A stretch of DNA of 64,000 bases from positions 744,001 to 808,000 of the forward strand of contig NZ_CP040077.1 of NCBI RefSeq assembly GCF_005280735.1, given 5' to 3'. A model generated the notes under the pieces. That model made no database searches, was not told where the DNA came from, and worked only from the letters and a program-made list of their open reading frames with translations. This DNA is from Trinickia violacea (GTDB lineage: Bacteria; Pseudomonadota; Gammaproteobacteria; Burkholderiales; Burkholderiaceae). The translations under genes were made by a program, and so were the position numbers. This document shows, in pieces, positions 33,069 through 43,569 of this stretch (position 1 is the stretch's first letter; each line of letters begins with the position of its first letter).

Positions 33069-34775
33069 TTACGCCCGGCCGGCGTAGGGCAGATGCGCCA
33101 ATTGGAGACCAGGGAAGGTCAGCTTTTCCATCCCCTGCACCAGCAGCTCAAAGGGCAGTCGCCGCTCGCCATCTTGATTGCGGCCGTACATGCTGGTCGG
33201 CGCATGCCCGAGCAGTTCTTCAATCACGTCATTGTCGATACCGGACAACCGGCCAAAGGTCTTGAAGGTGTGACGGAAGCTGTGGAAGTCCAGACGGGCA
33301 TCATCGAGGCCCGCATCGACATCGAGGTAATCGCTAAACCAGTTGCTCCATACCGCGCTGAGCTGACCATACTGGTTTTCATTCAGGTGCGGGAACAGCA
33401 GCCCGTCGCGGTTCTGGCTCGCGACATAGTCGAGCCAGCCCAGTTCGAGCAGCGTGCGGTGAATGGGTACGTAACGCATGATGCTCGCCTCGCCGCTCTG
33501 ATGCTCCCGCTTGGTGTCGTGCAGGTGCAGACACCATACGCCGGCATGCTGCACCACGTCCCGCGTGCGCAGCAGGCACAGGTCCTCGAGACGCGCGCCC
33601 GTATGCGGGCCGAGCAGGGGTAGCCAGAACGCCGCTTCGCGCGCCCCTTTTCCTGGACGGTGGCCGTGAACGAAGACGCGGGACGCGTACAGACGGTTGA
33701 GTTCGTCGACCGTGTAGGCATCGCGCTGGGCATCCGGGTCGGCATCCTTGCGCACGGCCTTCCTGCTGAATTTCGCGCGGGCGAACGGGTTGGCGCTGAG
33801 CGTCGTCAGCTTGTTGTTCATCGCCACGTTGATGACCGGCGAAAGCAGCGCAACGATGGTATTGACGCGGCTCTTGCTGACCTTTTCCTGCTCGAGGCAC
33901 GCGGCCTTGAAATGCGCGACATGCGCGGGTGTCAGCGCGGAGAGTGGCATGGCCCCAACCAGACGTTCGAAGCGCGCGACCTGCGTCCTGACCTCGTCAG
34001 CGGTCTTGGCCCGCGGGGCCGCCTCGTCGACCCAGGTCCGTACGGCGGCCTCCCAGGTATCGTTGTGGTCCACGAGGGGAATCAGCTCGGGCGTCTCGCA
34101 GAAGTCGCCCTCGAGCCGCCGCAGTTCCTCCTCGACCACCGCCAGGTGCGCATCCGTCATGGCCTTCAGCAACTGCAGATATTCGTCTGACGCCGCTGGC
34201 AGCCACACGCGCTCCCACATCAGGTGGTCTTCGACGCACTCACGCATAGCCGAGAAGTCGTCCGCGGCGCGCGCCCGGCGCAACTGGCGGCGGGTCTCAA
34301 GCAGGAGGGCCCTATGTGCCTCTTCGTCGTGACCGTCGTCGTCATGGGCGTCGGGGTGGGGTGCCACGAAACAGGTCGGGCGATTTTCGTCGTCGTTCGC
34401 CAGCGCATTCGCCCTGTAGCGCTCAACCAGCCGCGGAATCTGCACGGCAGAAAGGCGCGTGGTGCCGGGCGGCTGCACGGTGGGGTGATACGGGTGGGGT
34501 TCGTTGTCGACGGCACGCATGCCGCGCGGCAGCCAGGCGTCCGCAGCGGGCGTGGCCGAAGCCAATGCGGTGGCCGCCGCGCGGGCCGGGGCGATGAGAC
34601 GCTCGTATTCGAGGGCCGCCGCCGGCAGGCGGGCGACGGCCGCCTCCTTGCAGGGTGTTTCGAGGCTGACCCAGATTTCGGTCTTCTCGAGCAGGGCGCG
34701 CAGCTTGAGCGGCACCTTGCGGCGAAAGTAGTAGCTCGTCGAGTCGGCGCGGGTGGTCAGGTAGGGGTGTTTCAC
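33069..34775 (-). CDS. int: Tyrosine recombinase (island integrase)
   Basis: The 568-residue protein starts with GTG at 34775, preceded by GAGGAG. A long N-terminal arm and core-binding region come first (SYYFRRKVPLKLRALLEKT near the start). The catalytic domain has all expected residues: Arg in HTGARLEDLC, H-x-x-R in FHSFRHTF, His in LLGHAPTSMY, and the nucleophile Tyr in that same motif. It should integrate and excise the island at the adjacent tRNA-Met, whose 3' end is 164 bp away. Both integrase genes point away from the tRNA. Confidence 0.92.
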   Translation of the reverse strand: MKHPYLTTRADSTSYYFRRKVPLKLRALLEKTEIWVSLETPCKEAAVARLPAAALEYERLIAPARAAATALASATPAADAWLPRGMRAVDNEPHPYHPTVQPPGTTRLSAVQIPRLVERYRANALANDDENRPTCFVAPHPDAHDDDGHDEEAHRALLLETRRQLRRARAADDFSAMRECVEDHLMWERVWLPAASDEYLQLLKAMTDAHLAVVEEELRRLEGDFCETPELIPLVDHNDTWEAAVRTWVDEAAPRAKTADEVRTQVARFERLVGAMPLSALTPAHVAHFKAACLEQEKVSKSRVNTIVALLSPVINVAMNNKLTTLSANPFARAKFSRKAVRKDADPDAQRDAYTVDELNRLYASRVFVHGHRPGKGAREAAFWLPLLGPHTGARLEDLCLLRTRDVVQHAGVWCLHLHDTKREHQSGEASIMRYVPIHRTLLELGWLDYVASQNRDGLLFPHLNENQYGQLSAVWSNWFSDYLDVDAGLDDARLDFHSFRHTFKTFGRLSGIDNDVIEELLGHAPTSMYGRNQDGERRLPFELLVQGMEKLTFPGLQLAHLPYAGRA

Positions 34776-34837
34776 GGGGTGCTCTCCTCAGGAAGGTAAC
34801 AGAGGCGTGTAGCACCCGATGCATCGAAAACGCGCTT

Positions 34838-34852
34838 ATCTAAAATTTAGAT
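34838..34852. promoter_or_regulatory. AT-rich palindrome upstream of the integrase gene
   Basis: ATCTAAAATTTAGAT has perfect 7-bp arms around one base. It stands 62 bp before the GTG start, matching the palindrome upstream of the paralogue in sequence and spacing. Confidence 0.5.
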
Positions 34853-34894
34853 GAGTAATGCGCCTGTTCGGGCGCATTGGCGGCGTTTCAGAAC

Positions 34895-34931
34895 AAAAAA
34901 GCCGCTGTCCTTGGCAGACAGCGGCTTTTTC
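34895..34931 (-). terminator. Bidirectional terminator between tRNA-Met and the integrase
   Basis: GCCGCTGTC (34901-34909) pairs with GACAGCGGC (34917-34925), with an A-run before and a T-run after, so it works on both strands. On the minus strand it ends the tRNA-Met transcript. Confidence 0.85.
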
Positions 34932-34938
34932 TTGAAGC

Positions 34939-35015
<77 letters not shown>

Positions 35016-35127
35016 AAAGAAGGCAAATTATGACGACAACAAGGCAGCCTGTCAACCCCACCAACTCAGTTTTTCGACTGCCTCGCCATCTAGCGGCCAA
35101 GGGCCGCCTCCGTCCGCCAGTTCGAGC

Positions 35128-36786
35128 TCAATCCCGCGAATAAATATTCGAGTCCTTGGTCTCCTTGACGAACAGCATGCCGATCACGAACGTGATCAGC
35201 GCCACCACGATCGGATACCAGAGCCCCGAGTAGATATCGCCGCGCGCCGCGACGATCGCGAACGCCGTCGCCGGCAGGAAGCCGCCGAACCAGCCGTTGC
35301 CGATGTGATACGGCAGCGACATCGACGTGTAGCGAATCCGCGTCGGGAACATCTCCACGAGCATCGCTGCGATCGGGCCATACACCATCGTCACGAAGAT
35401 CACGAGGATCGCCAGGATCACGACCGTCATCGGCCAGTTCAACTGCGACGGGTCGGCCTTCGCCGGGTAGCCCGCGCTCTTGAGCGTCGTGGCGAGGGTC
35501 TTGTCGAACGCCTTGCCCTTGTCCTTCGCGTCGGCGGCCTTGCCGTCGTAGGTGTCGATCACCGTGTCGCCGACCTTGATCTGCGCGAGCGAGCCCGCCG
35601 GCGCCGCCACGTTCGTGTAGTTCAAGCCGGCCTTCGACAGCGCGCTCTTCGCGATGTCGCACGAGCTCGTGAACTTCGCCGTGCCTACCGGGTTGAACTG
35701 GAACGAGCACTCGTCGGGATTGGCGACGACGACGATCGGCGACTTCAGCGTCGCGGCTTCGAGCGCCGGGTTCGCGAAGTGCGTGAGCGCCTTGAAGAGC
35801 GGGAAGTACGCGAGCGCCGCGATCAGGCAGCCGGCCATGATGATCGGCTTGCGGCCGATCCGGTCCGACAGCGAGCCGAAGAACACGAAGAACGGCGTGC
35901 CGATCAGAAGCGCCAGCGCGATCAGGATGTTGGCGCTCGCGCCGTCCACCTTCAGCGTTTGCGTCAGGAAGAAGAGCGCGTAGAACTGGCCCGTGTACCA
36001 GACCACCGCCTGCCCGGCCGTCAAGCCGATCAGCGCCAGAATCACGACCTTCAGGTTCTTCCACTGGCCAAACGCTTCGGTCAGCGGGGCCTTCGAGGTC
36101 TTGCCTTGCGACTTGATGCGCAGGAACGCCGGCGATTCGTTGAGCTGCAGCCGAATCCAGACGGACACCCCGAGCAGGATCAGCGACGCGACAAACGGGA
36201 TGCGCCAGCCCCAGGAGCCGAACGCTTCCTCGCCCATCGAGGTGCGCACGCCGAGAATCACGAGCAGCGAGAGGAAGAGGCCGAGCGTCGCCGTTGTTTG
36301 AATCCACGACGTGTAGTAGCCGCGCCGATTGGCGGGCGCGTGTTCGGCGACATAGGTCGCGGCGCCCCCGTACTCGCCGCCGAGCGCCAAGCCCTGCAGC
36401 AGCCGCATCGCGATGAAGATCACCGGCGACGCCATGCCGATCGCCGCGTAGCCGGGCAGGAAGCCGACGATGAACGTCGACAGGCCCATGATGACGATCG
36501 TGATCAGGAACGTGTACTTGCGGCCGACGAGGTCGCCGAGCCGTCCGAACACGATCGCGCCGAACGGCCGCACCGCGAAGCCGGCGGCAAAGCCGAGCAG
36601 GGTGAAGATGAACGCCGCGGTTGGATTGACGCCGGAAAAGAAGCTCTTGCTGATGTAGATGGCCAGCGAGCCGGCCAGGTAGAAGTCATACCACTCGAAA
36701 ACGGTGCCGAGCGACGACGCGAAGATCACCCGCTTCTCGTCGCTTGTCATCGGCGCGTGTGCAATTTGACCGCCTACGGTTGCCAT
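35128..36786 (-). CDS. MHS-family major facilitator transporter
   Basis: The 552-residue protein belongs to the metabolite:H+ symporter branch of MFS: SLGTVFEWYDFYLAGSLA (25-42), GRLGDLVGRKYTF (81-93), the LQGLALGGEYGGA motif (130-142) and LSDRIGRKP (306-314). Twelve membrane spans are expected. An unusual hydrophilic insert of about 110 residues (about 338-450), with Cys360 and Cys376, separates two late spans. The substrate is unknown; relatives take up organic acids or osmolytes. GGAGA precedes the ATG. It lies downstream of, and co-oriented with, a two-component system. Confidence 0.88.
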   Translation of the reverse strand: MATVGGQIAHAPMTSDEKRVIFASSLGTVFEWYDFYLAGSLAIYISKSFFSGVNPTAAFIFTLLGFAAGFAVRPFGAIVFGRLGDLVGRKYTFLITIVIMGLSTFIVGFLPGYAAIGMASPVIFIAMRLLQGLALGGEYGGAATYVAEHAPANRRGYYTSWIQTTATLGLFLSLLVILGVRTSMGEEAFGSWGWRIPFVASLILLGVSVWIRLQLNESPAFLRIKSQGKTSKAPLTEAFGQWKNLKVVILALIGLTAGQAVVWYTGQFYALFFLTQTLKVDGASANILIALALLIGTPFFVFFGSLSDRIGRKPIIMAGCLIAALAYFPLFKALTHFANPALEAATLKSPIVVVANPDECSFQFNPVGTAKFTSSCDIAKSALSKAGLNYTNVAAPAGSLAQIKVGDTVIDTYDGKAADAKDKGKAFDKTLATTLKSAGYPAKADPSQLNWPMTVVILAILVIFVTMVYGPIAAMLVEMFPTRIRYTSMSLPYHIGNGWFGGFLPATAFAIVAARGDIYSGLWYPIVVALITFVIGMLFVKETKDSNIYSRD

Positions 36787-37012
36787 GTGCTGTCTCCAAT
36801 TTTGATATACGCGCGGGGGCGCTGGGTAAGGCGGCCCCGTCGACGATTATTGGAGCGGAAACTTACGGCGTACTGACGCGAAATCTCAAAATGGGGTCTA
36901 GTGCGCAAAGGCGCGATTTGCGGCGTTTTTCATCTAATTTCTCGCTTCACGCATCCAACGTCGCTTATATGCATTTAGGGTTGCGCTTGATGATGGGCGA
37001 AAGCCGGCGCAC

Positions 37013-38644
37013 TCAGGGTAAGTCCCGAATCGCCTCGGAGGTCCTCAAGCTGACGCGTACGAGCGTACCGGCCAGGCGCGGCTCGGTTTGATAGACGTTG
37101 TCGTCGATCGCTAGCGTGCCGCCGTGCATTGTCGCGATCTCGCGGACGATCGCGAGCCCGAGCCCGCTGCCGTCGCCCTCGCGGCCGAGAATCCGATAGA
37201 ACCGCTCGAGCACCCGGGCGCGCTCGGCGGGCGGAATGCCGGGCCCAGTGTCCTCGACTTCGAGGTGCACTTCTTGATTCGGCTCATCGGGCCGCACGCG
37301 AACCGTAATGCGGCCGCCTTGGGGCGTGTAGCGGATCGCGTTGTCGATCAGGTTCGAGAGCATCTCGCGCAGCATGACCGGGTTGCCGTCGACCGTGACC
37401 GGTGCGTCGGGGCCTTCGTAGCCAAGATCCATCTGCTTGGCGAGCGCCGGCTCCACCCAGTCGCGGACCGTGAGCCGGGCCAACTCGGACACCTCGACCG
37501 CCGCGAACGCTTGCCCCGACATGCGGTTTTCCGCTCGCGCGAGCGCGAGCAGCTGCGTGACGAGGCGCGCGGCATGCTCCGAGCTCGTCGCGATCTGTTC
37601 GAGCGAGCGGCGCACCTCGGCCGATACGTCCTGCCGCAGCGCCAGCTCCGCCTGCGTGCGCAGGCCGGCGAGCGGCGTCTTCATCTGATGCGCGGCGTCG
37701 GCGATGAAGCGCTTTTGCAGCTCCATGTTTTGCGAGAGACGCGTCAGCAAGTCGTTGAACGACGTGACGAGCGGCTCGATCTCGGGCGGCGCGCGCCTCG
37801 CTTCGAGCGGCGAGAGATCGTCGAGCCGCCGCGCGCGCAGATTCGATTGCAGCGCGGTGAGCGGCGCGAGGCCGCGCGACAGCCCGAACCAGACCAGCAC
37901 GATCGCAAGCGGCAGGATCACGAACTGCGGGAGGATCACGCCTTTGATGATGTCGTTGGCGAGCTGGCTGCGCTTGTCGAGCGTCTCGGCGACTTGCACG
38001 AGCACGGGCGCCCCGCAGCCCGCCGCCCCGGCGGCGCGGACTTCGGCGTCCTCGCAGGCGGCCTCGTGCGGAAACTCGACCGTCGTGTACGCGACGCGGA
38101 TGTCGTTGCCGTGCAGCATGTCATCGCGGAACTCGACGATGCCGGGCTGCGGGCGGTCGTCTTCGTGCGGCAGCGGCAGGTCGGCGTCGCCGCCGACCAG
38201 CTCGCCGCGCGTGCCGAGCACTTGGTAGAAGACCTTGTCGACGTTGTCGGCGGAAAGGAAGTCGCGCGTCGACGCGGGCAGCGACAGTTCGGCGACGCCG
38301 TTCACCGGCTGGATCTGCCGGGCGAGCACGTAGACGTCGGTTTCGAGCGCACGGTCGAACGGGCCGTTGGCGATCGTCTTCGCGACGAGATAGGTCACCG
38401 CGATGCTCATCGGCCAGAGCAGCAGGAGCGGCGCAAGCATCCAGTCGAGAATCTCGCCGAAGAGCGAGCGCGGGCGCGCTTCGGGCGTGGACTCGGTCTC
38501 GTCGGGCGGCGCGAAGGGGTTGGCGTAGGTGGCGTCGCGGACCTCGTCGGGATCTGCCGCGCGCGTGGCCGCAGGCTCCGGCGGCGCGTGCCCCGGACGC
38601 TCTGCGGGTGCCGCGGCGCCTTCCGCGGAAGCTGGCGAGGCCAT
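37013..38644 (-). CDS. TctE/QseC-type sensor histidine kinase
   Basis: The 543-residue membrane kinase has a long Pro/Ala-rich N-terminal tail (1-60), membrane spans at about 65-91 and 236-255, and a periplasmic part typical of the 2CSK_N sensor domain. After a HAMP-like linker comes the phosphorylated His319 in FIADAAHQMKTPLAGL. The ATP-binding domain has NLIDNAIRYTPQGG and GSGLGLAIV. It starts nine bases after the response-regulator stop, so the two form an operon. Together with the downstream MHS transporter this resembles tctDE control of an organic-acid carrier. Confidence 0.9.
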   Translation of the reverse strand: MASPASAEGAAAPAERPGHAPPEPAATRAADPDEVRDATYANPFAPPDETESTPEARPRSLFGEILDWMLAPLLLLWPMSIAVTYLVAKTIANGPFDRALETDVYVLARQIQPVNGVAELSLPASTRDFLSADNVDKVFYQVLGTRGELVGGDADLPLPHEDDRPQPGIVEFRDDMLHGNDIRVAYTTVEFPHEAACEDAEVRAAGAAGCGAPVLVQVAETLDKRSQLANDIIKGVILPQFVILPLAIVLVWFGLSRGLAPLTALQSNLRARRLDDLSPLEARRAPPEIEPLVTSFNDLLTRLSQNMELQKRFIADAAHQMKTPLAGLRTQAELALRQDVSAEVRRSLEQIATSSEHAARLVTQLLALARAENRMSGQAFAAVEVSELARLTVRDWVEPALAKQMDLGYEGPDAPVTVDGNPVMLREMLSNLIDNAIRYTPQGGRITVRVRPDEPNQEVHLEVEDTGPGIPPAERARVLERFYRILGREGDGSGLGLAIVREIATMHGGTLAIDDNVYQTEPRLAGTLVRVSLRTSEAIRDLP

Positions 38645-38653
38645 GTGACGCCT

Positions 38654-39409
38654 CTACTTGGACGAGTGATTCGCCGGCGACTTGGCCGCGCCGTTCGAGG
38701 CCGGGTCCGAAGCACCGGGCGAGGGCGCCGTGCCGGCGGCCGGGGCGGCTTTCTCGAGGCAATAGCCAAGGCCGCGCACGGTGATGATCCGCACGCCGCT
38801 CGGCTCGATCTTCTTGCGCAGCCGGTGCACGTAGACTTCGATCGCGTTGTTGCTGACTTCCTCGCCCCATTCGCATAGATGGTCGACGAGCTGCTCTTTC
38901 GACACGAGCCGGCCGATCCGTTGCAGCAGCACTTCGAGCAGGCCGAGTTCGCGTGCCGAGAGGTCGATCACCTGATCGTTCACGGTGGCGATGCGGCCCA
39001 CCTGGTCGAATGCGAGCGAGCCGTGCCGCACGACGGTCGGCCCGCCGCCCGCGCCGCGCCGCGTGAGCGCGCGCACGCGCGCTTCGAGTTCGTTCAAGTC
39101 GAACGGCTTTGCCATGTAGTCGTCGGCGCCGAGATCGAGACCCTTCACGCGTTCCTCGATGCTGTCGGCGGCGGTGAGGATCAGCACGGGCAGGTTCGAA
39201 TTGCGGGCGCGCAGGCGCCGCAGCACTTCGAGGCCGGACAGGCGCGGCAGCCCGAGATCGAGGATCAGGAGGTCGAAGGCTTGCACCGAGAGGGCGGCAT
39301 CGGCTTCGGCGCCGCCCTTCACGTGATCGACGGCATAGCCCGATTGGCGGAGTGATCGGACGAGACCGTCCGCGAGTATGCTGTCATCTTCAGCAATGAG
39401 AATTCGCAT
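38654..39409 (-). CDS. OmpR/PhoB-type response regulator (TctD-like)
   Basis: The start at 39409 (MRILIAEDDSILADGLVRSL) is the normal receiver start; the frame is open 16 codons further. The receiver has phospho-acceptor Asp51, Thr79 and Lys101. A winged-helix DNA-binding domain follows (LSARELGLLEVLL, VYVHRLRKKIEPSGVRI). The last 30 residues are an Ala/Pro/Ser tail. It is the first gene of the kinase operon. Confidence 0.9.
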   Translation of the reverse strand: MRILIAEDDSILADGLVRSLRQSGYAVDHVKGGAEADAALSVQAFDLLILDLGLPRLSGLEVLRRLRARNSNLPVLILTAADSIEERVKGLDLGADDYMAKPFDLNELEARVRALTRRGAGGGPTVVRHGSLAFDQVGRIATVNDQVIDLSARELGLLEVLLQRIGRLVSKEQLVDHLCEWGEEVSNNAIEVYVHRLRKKIEPSGVRIITVRGLGYCLEKAAPAAGTAPSPGASDPASNGAAKSPANHSSK

Positions 39410-39578
39410 GATGTGCCGCTGCCGCGTTGCTGTTGCCGCGGCACCGCGCTGTGCCACAGCATCGCCCGGCGTGCGGCGGTCTCCGAATGTCGTGTGGTGT
39501 TGGCTGCCCGGGGGCGTGCCCGGTTGTAAATCCGCACATGCGACGCCAAAACGCGTCGCCTCGGGCTTGCAAAAACCA

Positions 39579-39594
39579 CTGTTTTTTTATACAG
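39579..39594. promoter_or_regulatory. LexA (SOS) box of recA
   Basis: CTGTTTTTTTATACAG matches CTG-N10-CAG and lies 91 bp before the recA ATG. It resembles the box of the island imuA promoter, in particular the TATACAG half. Confidence 0.9.
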
Positions 39595-39684
39595 TGTCTG
39601 CGTTTCGTGCGCTAGCTCAGCAACTCACTGCTAAGGGCCTGCGCACCCACCTCAGACGCCGTTCATCATAGCAAAGGACGATTC

Positions 39685-40755
<1,071 letters not shown>

Positions 40756-40765
40756 GCATCGCGTG

Positions 40766-41512
40766 ATGCGCAAGGACCGGGCGGCGTCGAATTCGGGGCG
40801 CGGTAAAGCAGGGCGCGAAGCGGCTCGGCCCGATCCGCTCGATCCTTTCGATCCATTTGAATCATTCGACGCGCACGATCTCGCAGCGGGTCGTCGCTCG
40901 TCTACAGCAGATGCGACCGGTTCTGACGCGGCGAATGCCGGGTCATCGACCGCCGGGTCATCGACGTCATCAACCGGTCAATCGAACGAAAGCACCTATA
41001 CCCGCTCGCGTCGAGAGCCCTCGGCCTCATCCGACGAGTCTTCCGGGCGCTCGAAAAAGCCAGCCCGCTCTTTGAAGGCTCGTGCGCTCGACTATCTGTC
41101 GCGACGCGAATACAGCCGCTCCGAACTCTCGCGCAAGCTTGCTCCCTTTGTCGAAGAGGCAGATGCGCTCGAGCCGCTGCTCGATGCGCTCGAGAGCGAA
41201 GGCTGGCTGTCCGATTCGCGCTTTGCCGAAAGCCTCGTCCATCGCCGCGCGGCGCGCATGGGGACGAGCCGGATCGTCGGCGAACTGCGCCGTCACTCGG
41301 TGGGCGACGCCTTGATCGAAGAAGTCGGCGCGCAGCTTCGCGAGACCGAACTGGCTCGCGCGCAAGCCGTTTGGCGCAAGAAGTACGGACACCTTCCCGA
41401 AACGCCGGCCGAGCGCGCCAAGCAAGCGCGCTTTCTGGCCACACGTGGTTTCTCCAGCGCGACGATCGTCAAAATCCTGAAGGGCGGCGACGAGGATTGG
41501 GACGGCGTGTAA
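40766..41512 (+). CDS. recX: RecX, regulator of RecA
   Basis: The 248-residue protein starts at ATG 40766 (a GTG one codon earlier is also possible), ten bases after the recA stop. The RecX repeats start at about residue 105 (ARALDYLSRREYSRSELSRKL), followed by EGWLSDSRFAESLVHRRA and GFSSATIVKIL. The first 100 residues are a Ser/Thr/Arg-rich low-complexity extension, longer than in E. coli RecX. It modulates RecA filaments. Confidence 0.93.
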   Translation: MRKDRAASNSGRGKAGREAARPDPLDPFDPFESFDAHDLAAGRRSSTADATGSDAANAGSSTAGSSTSSTGQSNESTYTRSRREPSASSDESSGRSKKPARSLKARALDYLSRREYSRSELSRKLAPFVEEADALEPLLDALESEGWLSDSRFAESLVHRRAARMGTSRIVGELRRHSVGDALIEEVGAQLRETELARAQAVWRKKYGHLPETPAERAKQARFLATRGFSSATIVKILKGGDEDWDGV

Positions 41513-41650
41513 CGACGGCCTGCAACGACGGTTGCGACCGGTGCAACCGTCCACGTCCGCCACCGCCTCGGCTTGTGGGGACCTCGGTCTATCCGAAATA
41601 CCCAGTATGCTAAAATCCACCGGTTTTCCTATTCAGCCGTCTCCTCTCGC

Positions 41651-42325
41651 ATGCCGCTTTCCCCGCCCGTGTCCCGCAAGTTGCGCCATCGCCGCGCAAT
41701 TCGAGCGGAAGCGTTCGAGCGTGAAGACGGCTTGTGGGACATCGAGGCGTGCCTGACCGATCATAAGCCGCGTGACGTGGCGCTTGCGCCCGGTGTCCGG
41801 CCCAACGGCCTGCCGATTCATGAACTCTGGCTTCGCATCACGATCGATCGCAAGCTCAACGTCGTCGACGCCGAAGCGTCGTCCGACTGGGTGCCCTATC
41901 CCGGTCACTGCGAAGCCGCCAATCCCGCCTACCGCGCCCTCATCGGGCTCAACCTGTTCCAGAATTTTCGCCGCGAAGCGAACCGCCTGTTGGGCGGCGT
42001 CGCGGGATGCACGCACCTCACCGAGTTGTGCGCGATCGTGCCGACCGCCGCCATTCAGGCTTTCGCGGGCGATGTCTGGAACACGCGCGGCGATTCACCG
42101 GGCGAAGCAAGTCAAGGCGGCAACGGTGAGGCTGCGAACGCCAAGCCGCCGTTTCAACTCGATCGCTGTCAGGCATTGCGGTTCGACGGCGAAGCGGTCC
42201 GTCAGTTTTATCCCCGCTGGTACGGCCACGCGCCGCGTGCAGCGGAACGCCAGGATGCGGCGCTAGCTGCCGACGCCGAGGAAGGCGGCACCCATACCAA
42301 AGTCGAGGCGCTTGCCTCGAAATAA
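41651..42325 (+). CDS. DUF2889 domain protein
   Basis: The 224-residue product starts [18 protein letters not shown] and carries the DUF2889 core: [17 protein letters not shown], a middle part [18 protein letters not shown], and [19 protein letters not shown]. The C-terminal 60 residues are Ala/Gln-rich. The function of the family is unknown. The gene lies between recX and sucC in the same direction. Confidence 0.8.
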   Translation: MPLSPPVSRKLRHRRAIRAEAFEREDGLWDIEACLTDHKPRDVALAPGVRPNGLPIHELWLRITIDRKLNVVDAEASSDWVPYPGHCEAANPAYRALIGLNLFQNFRREANRLLGGVAGCTHLTELCAIVPTAAIQAFAGDVWNTRGDSPGEASQGGNGEAANAKPPFQLDRCQALRFDGEAVRQFYPRWYGHAPRAAERQDAALAADAEEGGTHTKVEALASK

Positions 42326-42374
42326 ATTAGCGTCATCGAAGTTCAATCCAACTCTCAGACTGAAGGAATCACGC

Positions 42375-43541
42375 ATGAAGATTCACGAGTACCAGGGTAA
42401 GGAAATCCTGCGGAAATTCGGGGTCGCGGTACCGCGCGGCAAGCCGGTGTTCTCGGTGGAAGATGCGGTCAAGGCCGCTGAAGAGCTGGGCGGCCCGGTG
42501 TGGGTCGTCAAGGCTCAGATCCACGCAGGTGGTCGTGGCAAGGGCGGCGGCGTGAAGGTCGCCAAGTCGCTGGATCAGGTGCGCGAATACGCGAACCAGA
42601 TCCTCGGCATGCAGCTCGTCACGCACCAGACCGGCCCGGAAGGCCAGAAGGTGAATCGTCTGCTGATCGAAGAAGGCGCCGACATCAAGAAGGAACTGTA
42701 CGTTGGCCTCGTGATCGATCGCGTGTCGCAGAAGGTCGTCGTGATGGCTTCGAGCGAAGGCGGGATGGACATCGAAGAAGTCGCCGCCAATACGCCGGAA
42801 GCGATCCACAAGGTGGCAGTCGACCCGGCGAAGGGTCTCCTGGATTCGGAAGCCGACGATCTCGCGAAGAAGATCGGCGTGCCCGATGCTTCGATTCCGC
42901 AAGCGCGCGCCATCCTGCAGGGTCTCTACAAGGCCACGTGGGAAACCGATGCATCGCTCGCCGAAATCAACCCGCTGATCCTGACGGGCGACGGCAAGGT
43001 GATCGCGCTCGACGCCAAGTTCAACTTCGATTCGAACGCGCTGTTCCGTCATCCGGAAATCGTCGCGTATCGCGATCTGGATGAAGAAGATCCGGCTGAA
43101 GTCGAAGCGTCGAAGTTCGACCTCGCGTACATCTCGCTCGACGGCAACATCGGCTGCCTCGTGAACGGCGCCGGCCTCGCGATGGCGACGATGGACACTA
43201 TCAAGCTGTTCGGCGGCGAGCCGGCCAACTTCCTCGACGTCGGCGGCGGCGCCACGACCGAGAAAGTGACCGAAGCGTTCAAGCTGATGCTCAAGAACCC
43301 GGACCTGAAGGCGATCCTCGTGAACATCTTCGGCGGCATCATGCGCTGCGACGTGATCGCGGAAGGCGTGATCGCCGGTTCGAAGGCGGTGAACCTGAAC
43401 GTGCCGCTCGTCGTGCGCATGAAGGGCACCAACGAAGACCTGGGCAAGAAGATGCTCGCCGAATCCGGCCTGCCGATCATCTCGGCGGACAGCATGGAAG
43501 AAGCGGCGCAGAAGGTCGTCGCGGCTGCTGCCGGCAAGTAA
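42375..43541 (+). CDS. sucC: Succinyl-CoA synthetase, beta subunit
   Basis: This 388-residue ATP-grasp protein starts [17 protein letters not shown] after AAGGA. It has [10 protein letters not shown] and the C-terminal segment [17 protein letters not shown]. With SucD it makes ATP or GTP from succinyl-CoA in the citric-acid cycle. sucD follows after 28 bases. Confidence 0.97.
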   Translation: MKIHEYQGKEILRKFGVAVPRGKPVFSVEDAVKAAEELGGPVWVVKAQIHAGGRGKGGGVKVAKSLDQVREYANQILGMQLVTHQTGPEGQKVNRLLIEEGADIKKELYVGLVIDRVSQKVVVMASSEGGMDIEEVAANTPEAIHKVAVDPAKGLLDSEADDLAKKIGVPDASIPQARAILQGLYKATWETDASLAEINPLILTGDGKVIALDAKFNFDSNALFRHPEIVAYRDLDEEDPAEVEASKFDLAYISLDGNIGCLVNGAGLAMATMDTIKLFGGEPANFLDVGGGATTEKVTEAFKLMLKNPDLKAILVNIFGGIMRCDVIAEGVIAGSKAVNLNVPLVVRMKGTNEDLGKKMLAESGLPIISADSMEEAAQKVVAAAAGK

Positions 43542-43569
43542 GCGCGCTCAACGAACAGAGGTCAAATAC

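Larger units (their letters stand above)
1..34938. mobile_element. Right-hand part of an integrative genomic island
   Basis: The segment carries almost only accessory functions (defence operons, nucleoid proteins, SOS mutagenesis genes, small unknown genes) and abuts the 3' end of a tRNA-Met gene. Two tyrosine-recombinase genes lie within 4 kb of that tRNA on the same strand. Right of the tRNA the gene content changes at once to conserved chromosomal genes. Tyrosine recombinases commonly integrate at tRNA 3' ends, so the tRNA is the likely attachment site. I saw no second copy of the tRNA 3' end inside the window, so the left boundary should lie before base 1. Island identity is inferred from content and layout. 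Confidence 0.75.

Noticed and set aside
35305..36876. 523-codon open frame on the plus strand, antisense to the transporter
   Set aside because: It mirrors the codon positions of the real gene, is extremely Arg-rich, and has no motif. It is a product of high GC content.
37124..38878. 584-codon open frame antisense to the sensor kinase
   Set aside because: Same reason; the kinase on the other strand has all family motifs.
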